NCBI GenBank assembly: GCA_035471805.1
Contig: DATIPS010000029.1
Coordinates: forward strand, 1 to 64,000
DNA from: Acidimicrobiia bacterium
GTDB lineage: Bacteria > Actinomycetota > Acidimicrobiia > Spongiisociales > JAHEDJ01
Length of the DNA stretch: 64,000 nucleotides
Reading direction: 5' to 3'
Shown here: in pieces, positions 43,142 to 52,452 of the stretch
How positions within the stretch are numbered: the first letter of the stretch is position 1
How the letters are laid out: the number at the start of each line of letters is the position of its first letter
Position numbers and translations under genes: made by a program
Notes under the pieces: generated by a model
The model's database searches: none
The model's input: only the letters and a program-made list of their open reading frames with translations
What the model was told of the DNA's origin: nothing

Positions 43142-44256
43142 CGACCCGCCGTCTGATCGTCGAACCACGCGGCCTGGCCTCGTCGGGCCTCAAGATCATG
43201 GTGCCAGTCGCGTCAGTATTGGCGGCACTGGTGGTCGGCGGCGTCTTCCTGGCCCTGACCGGAGAGAACCCTTTCAGCGTCTACACACACCTGGTCGATG
43301 CTGCGTTCGGAACCACCCGCGGCATCAGCGAGACTCTCATCTCCTCCACACCGCTGATCCTGACCGGCCTCGCTGCCGCCGTTGCGTTCAAGATGCTCGT
43401 CTGGAACATCGGCGGTGAGGGCCAGTTCCTGGTGGGGGCGATCTTCGCCGCCGGTGCCGCCATCTGGGTGGGGGATGGGGCATCGGCCTGGGTCGCCCTG
43501 CCGGTGATCGTCATCGCCGGGGCGGTGGGAGGGGCCGTCTGGGGGGCTATCGCCGCGGTGCCGCGCGTCTATCTGGGGACGAACGAGATCATCGTCACCC
43601 TCATGCTCAACTTCATCGCCATCAAGCTGGTGGAGTACCTGATCTTCGGCAGCAACAGCCCCTGGCGAGACCCCGAGGTGCTCACATTCCCCGAGGGACG
43701 CCCCATACCGGATGCCGCCCGATTCCCGGAGTTCTTCAACCGGCTCGACTACGGGATCTTTGTTGCCGTCGCCCTGGCAATCTTCGCCTGGTACCTCATC
43801 GACAAGACCCGGTGGGGTTTTCAGGTACGCATCGTCGGCGATTCGGCCGAAACGGCTCGTTACGCAGGTATCAGCGTGCCCCGCAAGTTCCTGGCAGTCC
43901 TGCTGCTGTCGGGGGCGTTTGCCGGCGTGGCCGGCGGGCTCTACGTTGCCGGGCCCGTGGGGGCGCTGGATCCTCGTTCGCTGGTGCTGGGCCTCGGATT
44001 CACCGGGATCATCGTTGCCGCCCTGGCACGCCTGAACCCGCTGGCGATCATTCCGGTCGCAGTGCTGATGGGAGCGCTCAACAACGCCGGCCCCTCCCTC
44101 CAGTCGATCGGAGTGCCGACGGCAACCGTGGCGATGCTGCAGGGCGCCATCCTGATCTTCGCGGTGGCCGGTGAGTTCTTCATCGCCAACCGTGTGCATC
44201 GTCCGGAGCACCGTTCCCAAGCCGATGCTCCGGCAGAGAAGGGCGGTGCGACGTGA
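43138..44256 (+). CDS. Nucleoside ABC importer permease 1
   Basis: Permease of 372 aa of the branched-chain/RbsC-like type (BPD_transp_2). About 9-10 membrane helices; the conserved NIGGEGQFLVGA and GTNEIIVTLMLNFIAI segments are typical of YufP/NupP-like nucleoside permeases. GTG 43138 overlaps the ATPase stop and its own stop overlaps the next start, so three genes are translationally coupled. The C-terminal tail is hydrophilic. Confidence 0.92.
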   Translation: MTTRRLIVEPRGLASSGLKIMVPVASVLAALVVGGVFLALTGENPFSVYTHLVDAAFGTTRGISETLISSTPLILTGLAAAVAFKMLVWNIGGEGQFLVGAIFAAGAAIWVGDGASAWVALPVIVIAGAVGGAVWGAIAAVPRVYLGTNEIIVTLMLNFIAIKLVEYLIFGSNSPWRDPEVLTFPEGRPIPDAARFPEFFNRLDYGIFVAVALAIFAWYLIDKTRWGFQVRIVGDSAETARYAGISVPRKFLAVLLLSGAFAGVAGGLYVAGPVGALDPRSLVLGLGFTGIIVAALARLNPLAIIPVAVLMGALNNAGPSLQSIGVPTATVAMLQGAILIFAVAGEFFIANRVHRPEHRSQADAPAEKGGAT

Positions 44257-45206
44257 ACGACACATGGCCCATCGAACTCCTCTTCGCCGCCATGGTGCTG
44301 GGAACTCCCCTGATCTTCGCCACGATTGGTGAGATCATCGCCGAGCGGTCCGGGATCCTGAACCTGGGAGTGCAGGGCATGATGCTGGTTGGGGCCGTGT
44401 CGGCCTTCTGGGCGACCTACAACACCAACAGCCTCGTGTTCGGTCTGCTGGCCGGCCTGATCGCCGCTGCGGTTCTGTCGATTCTCCATGCGTTCACCTC
44501 GGTGACCCTGCGGGTCAGTCAGATTGTGTCCGGCCTCGCTTTGACACTGTTCGGAACCGGCCTGGCGAGCTTCTTCGGGCGCGCAGGTAGCGACCCGCTC
44601 GTGGGAAATCCGTCCAAGAAGGTATTCGACCCGATACTCACCGGGGGAATCACGGAGTGGCCGATCGTCGGACCGGTGCTCTTCGGGCACGACGTCCTGG
44701 TGTACGCCGCCTGGGTCACTGCCGGAGCGGCCAGCTACTACCTGTTCCGCACGAAGGCCGGTCTGGCCCTGAGGTCGGTCGGAGAAGACCCCGCCAGTGC
44801 TGAGGCTGCCGGCGTCAACGTTGCGCTGATCAGATATGCCCACGTTATGGTCGGCGGAGCCCTGGCGGGTATCGGTGGCGCCTACTACTCACTCAAGATC
44901 GTTCCCACCTGGCAGGATGACCCGCTCGGAGAAGCAGGCTGGATCGCCATTGCCCTGGTCATCCTGGCCAGCTGGAGACCCTGGCGAGCGATATTCGCCG
45001 CCTACCTCTTCGGAGCTGCCGAGCGAGTCCAGTTCACTCTTCAGACCCTCGGTGAGCCGTGGAGCAATGTCCCCTCGACCTTGCTGGCAATGATCCCGTT
45101 CGTTCTGGCGATAATTGCGATGATTGCGCTCACGAGCGGAAAACGAGCCAGGTTCCTCGGAGCTCCTGCCGCGCTCGGCATCCCTTACTTCCGCGAGCAA
45201 CGCTGA
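44253..45206 (+). CDS. Nucleoside ABC importer permease 2
   Basis: Second permease of 317 aa, YufQ/NupQ-like. Features: GEIIAERSGILNLGVQGMMLVGA (helix 2), VSQIVSGLALTLFGTGLASF, and GGAYYSLKIVPTW near the C-terminal region. It pairs with the upstream permease as heterodimer. Starts at GTG 44253 overlapping the previous TGA. The complete set - binding protein, ATPase, two permeases - makes a self-sufficient nucleoside importer. Confidence 0.92.
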   Translation: MNDTWPIELLFAAMVLGTPLIFATIGEIIAERSGILNLGVQGMMLVGAVSAFWATYNTNSLVFGLLAGLIAAAVLSILHAFTSVTLRVSQIVSGLALTLFGTGLASFFGRAGSDPLVGNPSKKVFDPILTGGITEWPIVGPVLFGHDVLVYAAWVTAGAASYYLFRTKAGLALRSVGEDPASAEAAGVNVALIRYAHVMVGGALAGIGGAYYSLKIVPTWQDDPLGEAGWIAIALVILASWRPWRAIFAAYLFGAAERVQFTLQTLGEPWSNVPSTLLAMIPFVLAIIAMIALTSGKRARFLGAPAALGIPYFREQR

Positions 45207-45240
45207 TTCGACCACCGTCGCTAGAGTCCTGTCTTCTTGT

Positions 45241-45259
45241 CGCCGGCACGCAGCCGGCG
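45241..45259 (+). terminator. Hairpin after the nucleoside importer operon
   Basis: CGCCGGC (45241-45247) pairs with GCCGGCG (45253-45259) around ACGCA, 34 bp after the last permease gene and 20 bp before the next start. It may end the importer transcript. There is no T tract. Confidence 0.4.
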
Positions 45260-45279
45260 CGAGGTCTCGGAGCCGAATC

Positions 45280-45753
45280 ATGAACGCCTATCAACGCTTC
45301 GTTCGATGGTGGGGACGCTACCCGTCCTTCGCATGGGTCGGGCGCACGATCATCACTCGACTCGATACGCTCGCCTACGGCAAGAGAACATCGATCACGA
45401 CGATGGGGACCGACTTCCCGCTCTGCTACCTGATCACCACCGGCAGAAAGACGGGTGAACCCCGTACGACGCCTCTGTTGTTCGTCGATCACGACACCGG
45501 CGTAGTCGTGACGGGCACGAATTTCGGCGCCGGCAACCATCCGGCATGGGCCCTCAACCTCGCAGCCGAGCCGCGGGCCGAACTACTTATCGATGGGACG
45601 GAGCGCCCGGTTCGGGCCCGCCTCCTCACCGAGTTCGAGAGGCTGGCCGTGTGGCCGAAGCTGACCGGCGTTTGGCCGGGCTTCGACGACTACGTCGCTC
45701 GCTCCGGACGTACGCCGATGACATTCGTGTTGGAACCCCCGACGGGCCTCTAG
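45280..45753 (+). CDS. Ddn-like F420/flavin-dependent oxidoreductase (DUF385)
   Basis: Protein of 157 aa of the deazaflavin-dependent nitroreductase family. Family marks are LITTGRKTGEPRTTPLLF and GAGNHPAWALNL. Members reduce nitro or quinone-like compounds with reduced F420 in mycobacteria, though some bind flavins. ATG 45280 is used; in-frame starts upstream fall in the importer operon. A second paralogue is at 61428. Confidence 0.85.
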   Translation: MNAYQRFVRWWGRYPSFAWVGRTIITRLDTLAYGKRTSITTMGTDFPLCYLITTGRKTGEPRTTPLLFVDHDTGVVVTGTNFGAGNHPAWALNLAAEPRAELLIDGTERPVRARLLTEFERLAVWPKLTGVWPGFDDYVARSGRTPMTFVLEPPTGL

Positions 45754-45780
45754 CCCCGGTTCGACGGTTGGCGAAACCGG

Positions 45781-46464
45781 CTAGTTGGTGAAAACCTTCA
45801 GAGCAGTCTCGATCTGCGCGGCGTACCCTTCGCCTTCATCCATCGTCCGCAATCGATCGAGTATCTCCGTCAACTCGTCTTCGATTGCCTTCTCGCCCGG
45901 TCGCTCGACAACGCGGACCAATGCCGCGTAGCCCTCGGCCATGGCAGACTCCACCTCGGAGCGGCCCTCGTCGGCGGACAAGCGGGCCGCCAGGAACTCG
46001 GCTATCGCCTCCTGATAGCGGCCGAGGGCCAGCAGCGCGGCTCCGACCATCCAATGACCCCGCCCGACGGCGATCGACCCCTTGTCCAGCTCGACCGCCA
46101 TCCGGACATTGGTTCGCGCCGAATCGAGAGCCTCCAGGAGGTGCCGATGGTTGGGGGTAATCCCCTCCTCGGACCAGCCGGGCCAGGCAAACGAAGACAG
46201 ATTGAACGCCAGCGCCTTGGCTGCACTCAACAGCTCATACTCCCTCGGGGAATCGACGGAGAGGGATATCGCGATGGTGATACCCGATCGAGCGATCGAC
46301 ATCGCCTGGTCGAGATCCTTGCGCTCCCAGTAGGCCTCGTTGGCCAGGGCGCGGCAAATATCCAGCGCCTCGACCGGGTCGGGCAGCGAAACGAGGAACT
46401 CGACGAGCGCCGCCGCGTCCTTCGAGCCGGCTACTTCGCGAGCCTGGTCGATGAGTGCCTTCAT
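45781..46464 (-). CDS. Helical (TPR-like) hypothetical protein
   Basis: Protein of 227 aa, predicted all-helical. Segments such as AYWERKDLDQAMSIARSGI, ARTNVRMAVELDKGSIAVGRGHWM and ALLALGRYQEAIAEFLAAR look like tetratricopeptide helices, so it may be a scaffold for protein contacts. No signal peptide. ATG 46464 is chosen; a longer frame has weak coding quality. Convergent with the Ddn-like gene; no function can be named. Confidence 0.65.
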   Translation of the reverse strand: MKALIDQAREVAGSKDAAALVEFLVSLPDPVEALDICRALANEAYWERKDLDQAMSIARSGITIAISLSVDSPREYELLSAAKALAFNLSSFAWPGWSEEGITPNHRHLLEALDSARTNVRMAVELDKGSIAVGRGHWMVGAALLALGRYQEAIAEFLAARLSADEGRSEVESAMAEGYAALVRVVERPGEKAIEDELTEILDRLRTMDEGEGYAAQIETALKVFTN

Positions 46465-46567
46465 GGCCCGGGAGCATACCGGGAGACAGAAGCCTTTTGC
46501 CATTGGTCCGGGAGAAGGCAACAGGGCCTCTGCCGTGGGCGGTAGGGCCAAGCCGTGACTGCGGGCC

Positions 46568-47899
46568 CTACGGCCAGACGCCCCGCTGCATTATCGCGGT
46601 TCTGCAACGGGACAATGCCAGAACATAGGCTGCGATCCGTAGCGTCGGTACTCGCAGCTCGGGCCCGTCGGGTCGGACCCGCCGCCAGGCTGCCTCGTAG
46701 GATTCCATCCCTTCAGACAGTTTCAAACGCTCCATCAAGATCCGCTCGGTGGCTTTCCCTACACGGTCGCGCAGCCGTGTGAGGGTTTCACCGTGATCCC
46801 ATACCTGGTTCTCGAGATTCTGCGCCCATTCGAAATACCCGGCGACGATACCCCCCGAGGCTGCCAGGACATCGGGGATGAGCCGCACGCCCCTCTGGTG
46901 GAGGATTTCATCTGCCCCGGGTGTCGTCGGATAGTTGGCGGCCTCGACGACGAGCCGCGCTTCTATCCGTGCTGCGTTCTCTTCGGTTATCTGGTTCTCG
47001 AGCGCGGCCGGGATGACGATGTCGGCAGGGGCTTCGAGAATCGCACGGCGGTCCCGCTGTTCTGCCCCCGGGAACCCGCTGATGCCGCCGGTCGCCTCTC
47101 GATGTTTGGCGACCGCCTCGACGTCGAACCCGTCGCGGTTGTAGATGGATCCGGAGGTATCGGCGAGGCCCACGATCAAGGCGCCCGCCTGCTGAAAGAC
47201 GTTCGCTACTCCGGATCCCACATCTCCAAAACCCTGGACAACGACCCTTGCACCCGCAAGGTTCTCAATGCCCGGAACGTATCCAAAATCGAGGGTCCGC
47301 TGCGTCGCGGCCAGCACTCCATAGGCGCCGGCGTGCCTCCGCAAAGGTGAGCCGCCGAGATCGAGGGGCTTGCCCGTGACCACGGCGAGATTGTTCTCGC
47401 CCGGGTGAAGGACCGAGTATGTGTCGTATACCCAGGCCATTGTCTGCTCTCCGGTGTACAGGTCGGGACCGAGCACATCCTTGTGAGGACCGATCGTGTC
47501 TCCGATGGCCGCCACGTAACGCCTGGTGATCCGACGTCGCTCCTCTTCGGAGAGAGTCGTCGGGTCACAGCGGACGCCGCCGTGCGCACCCCCGAAGGGA
47601 ACATCGGCAACGGCGGATTTCCAGGTCATGAGCGCCGCGAGCGCCCGGCAGTCGTTCTCACAGACCGAAGGGTGAAACCGAATCCCTCCTTTGGCCGGGC
47701 CCCTTGCTGCCGAGTTCAGCGCCCGGAATCCCTTGAAAACGTGCACGTACCCGTCGTCCATCACAACCGGAATCGCCACCTGGAGCACATGGTCGGGTTC
47801 TGCGAGCCACTCCGCAGTCCCGCGCCATCCCTTCAGGTCGGATGTGAAAGGTACGGCGGACTCGAAACGAATCCGCTCCGCTTCCAGGAGTTCGATCAT
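46568..47899 (-). CDS. Glu/Leu/Phe/Val dehydrogenase
   Basis: Amino acid dehydrogenase of 443 aa, most like NAD(P)-glutamate dehydrogenase. Substrate site: ARGPAKGGIRFHP, the catalytic MTWKSAVADVPFGGAHGGV with its Lys; nucleotide site GFGDVGSG. It links 2-oxoglutarate, glutamate and ammonium. ATG 47899 is preferred; the frame is open upstream to GTG 47965, but that stretch is AT-rich with atypical codons (ATT ACA AAC GTA ATT), more like a promoter. It is divergent from the PPK2 gene. Confidence 0.92.
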   Translation of the reverse strand: MIELLEAERIRFESAVPFTSDLKGWRGTAEWLAEPDHVLQVAIPVVMDDGYVHVFKGFRALNSAARGPAKGGIRFHPSVCENDCRALAALMTWKSAVADVPFGGAHGGVRCDPTTLSEEERRRITRRYVAAIGDTIGPHKDVLGPDLYTGEQTMAWVYDTYSVLHPGENNLAVVTGKPLDLGGSPLRRHAGAYGVLAATQRTLDFGYVPGIENLAGARVVVQGFGDVGSGVANVFQQAGALIVGLADTSGSIYNRDGFDVEAVAKHREATGGISGFPGAEQRDRRAILEAPADIVIPAALENQITEENAARIEARLVVEAANYPTTPGADEILHQRGVRLIPDVLAASGGIVAGYFEWAQNLENQVWDHGETLTRLRDRVGKATERILMERLKLSEGMESYEAAWRRVRPDGPELRVPTLRIAAYVLALSRCRTAIMQRGVWP

Positions 47900-48023
47900 C
47901 TCAATTACGTTTGTAATCCAAGGGAACGGATCAAGGTAGGGCCGAAGGACGTATTCGCTCTTCACGGCAGAGGGGAGAGCTGTCGCTCTAGTGTGGAGGA
48001 ATCCGGAACAGGAGTACCGACCG

Positions 48024-48845
48024 ATGACCGTACAACCGCCGGCACCGGATCCCCCGGCAGCGAAAGACGGCAGGCTGAAGAAGAAGTATTACGAATCCGA
48101 GTTGCAGCGCCTGCAGGTTGAACTCGTCAAACTGCAGGAGTGGATCAAGGAGCGCGGCCTCAAAGTCGTTGTTCTCTTCGAGGGACGAGACGCGGCGGGC
48201 AAGGGTGGCGTGATCAAGCGCATCACCGAACGCCTGAACCCGCGCGTTGCGCGAGTGGTCGCCCTGCCGAAACCGACTGAGCGAGAGCTCTCCCAGTGGT
48301 ATTTCCAGCGCTATGTAGCCCACCTTCCGGCGGCCGGCGAAATGGTCTTGTTCGACCGCAGTTGGTACAACCGGGCCGGCGTGGAACGCGTGATGGGTTT
48401 CTGCACCGAGGACGAGTACCGCGAGTTCCTGCGCTCGTGTCCCGAGTTCGAGCGCATGCTCGTCCGCTCCGGCATCATCCTGCTCAAGTACTGGTTCTCG
48501 GTCAGCGATGAAGAGCAGGAACGCCGGTTCCAAGCACGGATCGAAGATCGCACCAAGCGGTGGAAGTTCTCACCGATGGACCTCGAATCACGACGCAGGT
48601 GGCTCGAATACTCGAAGGCCAAGGATGAGATGTTCGCTCATACCGACATCAAGCAGGCGCCCTGGTTCGCGGTGAACTCGGACGACAAGCGCCGGGCGAG
48701 GCTGAACACGATAAGCCACTTGCTCGAGAGCATCCCCTACGAGGATTTGACTCCCGAGCCCATCGACTTGCCTCCGCGCGACGATTCGTTCGCCTACGTC
48801 CGCCCCCCGATGGACGATCAGACGTTCGTCCCGGAGAGGTACTAG
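48024..48845 (+). CDS. ppk2: Polyphosphate kinase 2
   Basis: PPK2-family enzyme of 273 aa that phosphorylates nucleotides with polyphosphate. Walker A is EGRDAAGKGG, Walker B DRSWYNRAGVE, and the lid module contains RFQARIEDRTKRWKFSPMD. The single-domain length points to class I (NDP-phosphorylating) or class III; class cannot be set without alignment. ATG 48024 follows AGGAG (48010-48014). It supports nucleotide energy balance under stress. Confidence 0.93.
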   Translation: MTVQPPAPDPPAAKDGRLKKKYYESELQRLQVELVKLQEWIKERGLKVVVLFEGRDAAGKGGVIKRITERLNPRVARVVALPKPTERELSQWYFQRYVAHLPAAGEMVLFDRSWYNRAGVERVMGFCTEDEYREFLRSCPEFERMLVRSGIILLKYWFSVSDEEQERRFQARIEDRTKRWKFSPMDLESRRRWLEYSKAKDEMFAHTDIKQAPWFAVNSDDKRRARLNTISHLLESIPYEDLTPEPIDLPPRDDSFAYVRPPMDDQTFVPERY

Positions 48846-48873
48846 ACGGCGGGGAGGCCGGCCCGCCGGCAGT

Positions 48874-48919
48874 GCTCGCCCCGGTGGCGAGCGCCGGGGA
48901 GCCGGCTCCGAGTCGGCTC
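48874..48919. terminator. Two hairpins between convergent genes
   Basis: GCTCGCC-CCGGT-GGCGAGC (48874-48892) and GAGCCG-9 nt-CGGCTC (48899-48919). They lie between ppk2 and the convergent hemerythrin-like gene, whose stop codon falls on the second one. Likely terminators for both directions. Confidence 0.55.
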
Positions 48920-49370
48920 AGCCGAGGCCTCCAATGTCTATGTCGTAGGCCCGATAGACCAGATCTGCGCCCTTCTGGCGGTGACGGGAGACCTTTCCCA
49001 GCAGAGCCAGGGTTCTCTCGCGAATGTCCTCGGTGGCGTCCTCCAACCCGTCCATCGGCATCGCGCCCAACATATGGATGATCTCGCCGATTTGCTCGTC
49101 CAGCTCCCGGTGCTCTTTCTTCAACATCTTGACCCGGTTCGACAGGCGCGGCGCTTGATGCACCAGGTCGGCCAGAAGACCGTCTTCGCCTTCGACTTCC
49201 CGGGTGTGATCCGCCAGGGCTCCCCGCAACCGGTGAAGCTCACCGTCGACGTGCTCGCGCCAGGCGGCGCCGCGCCCGATCGGAGATGCAATCGCGAACT
49301 CCAGACCGGCGGCGGCGTCCAGCAAGACTGCCCGATGTCTCCCCGCAGCGCTCAGAGCCTCGTTGCTCAC
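48918..49370 (-). CDS. Hemerythrin-like helical protein
   Basis: Protein of 150 aa, predicted four-helix bundle. His residues sit as in hemerythrin HHE domains: EHVDGELHRLRGALADHTREVEGEDGLLADL, then KKEHRELDEQIGEI. If it holds a di-iron or heme centre it may sense oxygen or NO, but not all metal ligands can be confirmed by eye. GTG 49370 follows AAGGAGGTGA, which settles the start against longer frames. It lies 79 bp downstream of the CapA-like gene. Confidence 0.62.
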   Translation of the reverse strand: MSNEALSAAGRHRAVLLDAAAGLEFAIASPIGRGAAWREHVDGELHRLRGALADHTREVEGEDGLLADLVHQAPRLSNRVKMLKKEHRELDEQIGEIIHMLGAMPMDGLEDATEDIRERTLALLGKVSRHRQKGADLVYRAYDIDIGGLG

Positions 49371-49449
49371 GATTTCACCTCCTTCGCCGGCTCGACTTGA
49401 GCGTACTCCCAACATGCCAGAGGGCGTGGGCGCAGTCCAGGGCCAATTG

Positions 49450-50916
49450 TCACCGGATGGGCGCGACCATTCCGGCGATCGATTCATCGAGCGACGAAAG
49501 CGCCCGGGCAGTCCGATTCCAAGATTGCTCGAGGGCCCATCGGGTCTGGCTATCGGGAGCGGACCCGAGCTCGACCGGGATCGGGATCACCCGGAACGAA
49601 CCGCGTTCTACCTTTGTGGGAATGAACCTGATCCCGCCGACTGAGAAGCCGTCATTGCCCTCGACGACGTCGAGGATCGCGATGACCCCGTCCTGGGTGG
49701 GCAGGCTGAAGAACTGGTTCGAAATGATATTGCCCAAACCGTAGAGGACGTACTTGCCGTTGATCATCTCAACGGCTTGAACGACGTGGGCATGGTGCCC
49801 GATGATGACATCGATATCGGGGGAGTCGAGCAGGGTACGGGCCGTGCTTCGCTGTCCTCTGGTGGGCGTTGATTGATACTCGTTGCCCCAATGGAGACTG
49901 ACGACGACGAACTCTGCCCCGCGAGCACGCACGGCGGCGGCATCGGCGAGGATTCTCTCCTCGTCGATCAAGTTGACGAGCCAGGGCTGATCGGCGGGCA
50001 GACGAAAACCATTCAGCCAGTAGGCATAGGCCAGATGGGCCACCCGCACCCCGTTGACGTCGTAGACCCACCAGGCCGGCTCCTGCTCATGATCTGTGGT
50101 GCCTGCACGACCGAGGCCGGCTTCCTCCAGCAGGCCGAGAGTGTCGGCAACCCCTGTGCGGCGCCGGTCGAAGGAGTGATTCGAGGCGGTAGAACAGCCT
50201 TCGTAACCCGCGTTCGCAACGGCTGCGGCTATGGCTCCCGGCGACGAGAAGACCGGATATGAAGACAGATCGGCATCGTCGGCCGAGAGAGGCGTCTCGA
50301 GATGGCACAGCCCGAGGTCGGCGGCCGAGATGATCGGTTCGATCGACGCAAACATCGGACCGAAGTCGAATCCATCGTCACCGCCGTACCTTGCCGCCTG
50401 AGCCATAACGGGAATGTGGGGAAGGATGTCGCCGGTGGCGGCGATCCGGAACGATCTCCGCTCCGACACCTCGGGCAAGTCCAGATCGGCTGCCGAGGCC
50501 AGGACGAACGCAAGGGTCGCGCGATCGATGGGCATATCAACCCGCAAGGAGTGAATCGCAGCGAGGCGCGTCGACAAAGCTCCGATCACCACGGACGCCG
50601 GCACCGAGAGAGCAGAGCAGAAGGCACCAGTGCAAGCCAGGTCCGGCACCCTGCCGAGCACCTTCGACAACCCCTCTGCGACCTCACTCCACGACGCCCG
50701 AGCCGTCGGACAGAACCGATCCGGCTCGAGCCGGTCGCATCCATCCAGCAACCCGGCTGCGACCGCCGCCTCGATGTGAGCCTCTGCCGGGTGGCCGTCG
50801 TCGTCGACGAAAGATCCTCCCGGGCCCGGCGCAGGGCTTGCAGAAGCCGCGCCGGCGGGTACCGCCAGCAAGGCCGCGATCACCGAAAGAGCGACCATCA
50901 GAGTTCGCAAATGCAT
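49450..50916 (-). CDS. CapA-type phosphoesterase with SLH-like repeats, secreted
   Basis: Exported protein of 488 aa. Signal peptide at residues 1-27 (MVALSVIAALLAVPAGAASA). Residues about 35-150 hold two S-layer-homology-like repeats (EAHIEAAVAAGLLDGC... PTARASWSEVAEGL), fit for binding the cell wall. Residues about 155-440 form a CapA/poly-gamma-glutamate-type metallophosphatase: AATGDILPH, ASNHSFDRR, VVVSLHWGNEYQ and DVIIGHHAHVVQ. CapA proteins take part in extracellular polymer synthesis; here the substrate is unknown and no capBC genes are adjacent. Confidence 0.87.
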   Translation of the reverse strand: MHLRTLMVALSVIAALLAVPAGAASASPAPGPGGSFVDDDGHPAEAHIEAAVAAGLLDGCDRLEPDRFCPTARASWSEVAEGLSKVLGRVPDLACTGAFCSALSVPASVVIGALSTRLAAIHSLRVDMPIDRATLAFVLASAADLDLPEVSERRSFRIAATGDILPHIPVMAQAARYGGDDGFDFGPMFASIEPIISAADLGLCHLETPLSADDADLSSYPVFSSPGAIAAAVANAGYEGCSTASNHSFDRRRTGVADTLGLLEEAGLGRAGTTDHEQEPAWWVYDVNGVRVAHLAYAYWLNGFRLPADQPWLVNLIDEERILADAAAVRARGAEFVVVSLHWGNEYQSTPTRGQRSTARTLLDSPDIDVIIGHHAHVVQAVEMINGKYVLYGLGNIISNQFFSLPTQDGVIAILDVVEGNDGFSVGGIRFIPTKVERGSFRVIPIPVELGSAPDSQTRWALEQSWNRTARALSSLDESIAGMVAPIR

Positions 50917-50985
50917 GGCATACCAACGATACGCCGGCTTGGAGTCCGGGGCGTGGCAGACTCCCCTCAGAGAAGAGGAAGGTCA

Positions 50986-52362
50986 ATGCCGTACCGCACC
51001 ATCATCGAACCATTCCGCATCCACAGCACCCAGGCCATCAATCTGCCCACCCGCGAAGAGAGGGAAGAAGCGCTGGGACGCGCCGGTTTCAATCTGTTCG
51101 GACTTCATGCCGATGAAGTCATCATCGACCTGCTCACCGACTCTGGTACGGGCGCTATGTCTGCCGAGCAGTGGGCGGGGATGATGGTCGGGGACGAGTC
51201 GTACGCAGGGAGTCGCTCGTTCTACCGCTTCCTCGATGTCGTGCAAGGAATCACCGGGTTGCCGGAGATCATCCCGACGCACCAGGGAAGGGCGGCCGAG
51301 AGGATTCTGTTCTCGGTCATGGTCAAGGCGGGCGATGTCGTGCCCAACAACACACACTTCGACACGACTCGCGCCAACGTTGAATACCAGGGGGCTGAGG
51401 CCCGGGATCTGGTCATCGCCGAGGGGAAGGATCCGTCGGCCGTCCACCCGTTCAAGGGCAACATGGACCTGGAGGCACTCGAGCGGACTATCGCCGAGGT
51501 CGGCGTCGAGCGGATTCCTCTGGTGATGGTGACGGTCACGAACAACTCCGGAGGCGGTCAGCCGGTCTCGATGGAGAACCTGCGCGCAGTCCGGGACGTG
51601 TGCAGCCGTCATGGGATCCCCTTCTACCTGGACGCATGTCGATTCGCAGAGAACTCATGGTTCATCAAGCTGCGCGAACCGGGCTACGAGGACCGCACGC
51701 CGCGTGAGATCGCAGCAGAGATGTTCTCGCTGGCGGACGGATGCACGATGTCTGCCAAGAAGGACGGCCTTGCCAACATCGGTGGGTTTCTGGCGATGAG
51801 GGACCCGCAGGTGGCCGCAGCCTGCCGGAACCTGCTCATCCTCACGGAAGGCTTTCCGACTTACGGGGGTCTGGCCGGATACGACCTCGAAGCAATCGCC
51901 CAGGGCCTCGAGGAGGTCCTCGACGAGGAATACCTGCGCTACCGGATCCGGTCGACCGAGTACCTGGCGGAGAAGGTGTCGGCCGCCGGCGTTCCCATCG
52001 TCCGTCCGGCCGGCGGCCACGCGGTTTATCTCGACGCAAGGGGATTCCTTCCCCACATTCCACCCTCCCAGTACCCGGCCCAGGCCCTGGCGGTCGAGCT
52101 CTACAGGGACGGCGGTGTCCGGGGAGTCGAGATCGGATCGGTGATGTTCGGAACCGTGCACGCCGATGGAACCGAAACACCGGCCGCCATGGAACTGGTC
52201 CGACTGGCGATTCCACGGCGGACCTATACACAGAGCCATATCGACTACGTCGGCGAGGTCGTCGTCTCCGTCGCAGAGCGTGCCGAGTCGATCGGCGGAT
52301 ACAGAATCATCGAACAAGCACCGTGGCTCCGTCACTTCACGGCGAGATTCGAACCGGTATGA
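50986..52362 (+). CDS. tnaA: Tryptophanase (beta-eliminating lyase)
   Basis: Fold-type I PLP enzyme of 458 aa that splits tryptophan to indole, pyruvate and ammonia. Family marks: PTHQGRAAE, NNSGGGQPVS, DACRFAENSWFIK and the PLP-lysine motif MSAKKDG (Lys259). It is tryptophanase rather than tyrosine phenol-lyase because the position of Thr124 in TPL is Asp126 (HFDTT, as Asp137 in E. coli TnaA), and RSME-R of TPL is RGVEIGS. GAGGAAGG precedes the ATG. No Trp permease or leader peptide is nearby. It is divergent from the CapA-like gene. Confidence 0.87.
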   Translation: MPYRTIIEPFRIHSTQAINLPTREEREEALGRAGFNLFGLHADEVIIDLLTDSGTGAMSAEQWAGMMVGDESYAGSRSFYRFLDVVQGITGLPEIIPTHQGRAAERILFSVMVKAGDVVPNNTHFDTTRANVEYQGAEARDLVIAEGKDPSAVHPFKGNMDLEALERTIAEVGVERIPLVMVTVTNNSGGGQPVSMENLRAVRDVCSRHGIPFYLDACRFAENSWFIKLREPGYEDRTPREIAAEMFSLADGCTMSAKKDGLANIGGFLAMRDPQVAAACRNLLILTEGFPTYGGLAGYDLEAIAQGLEEVLDEEYLRYRIRSTEYLAEKVSAAGVPIVRPAGGHAVYLDARGFLPHIPPSQYPAQALAVELYRDGGVRGVEIGSVMFGTVHADGTETPAAMELVRLAIPRRTYTQSHIDYVGEVVVSVAERAESIGGYRIIEQAPWLRHFTARFEPV

Positions 52363-52452
52363 ATCGAGCCGGGAGCCTGGTGTCGTGCCGGCGGCCGGGT
52401 GCACTTGTGGTCGAGTATCTCGTTAGCGGACGAGACCGTTAGCCTGCCCTCG

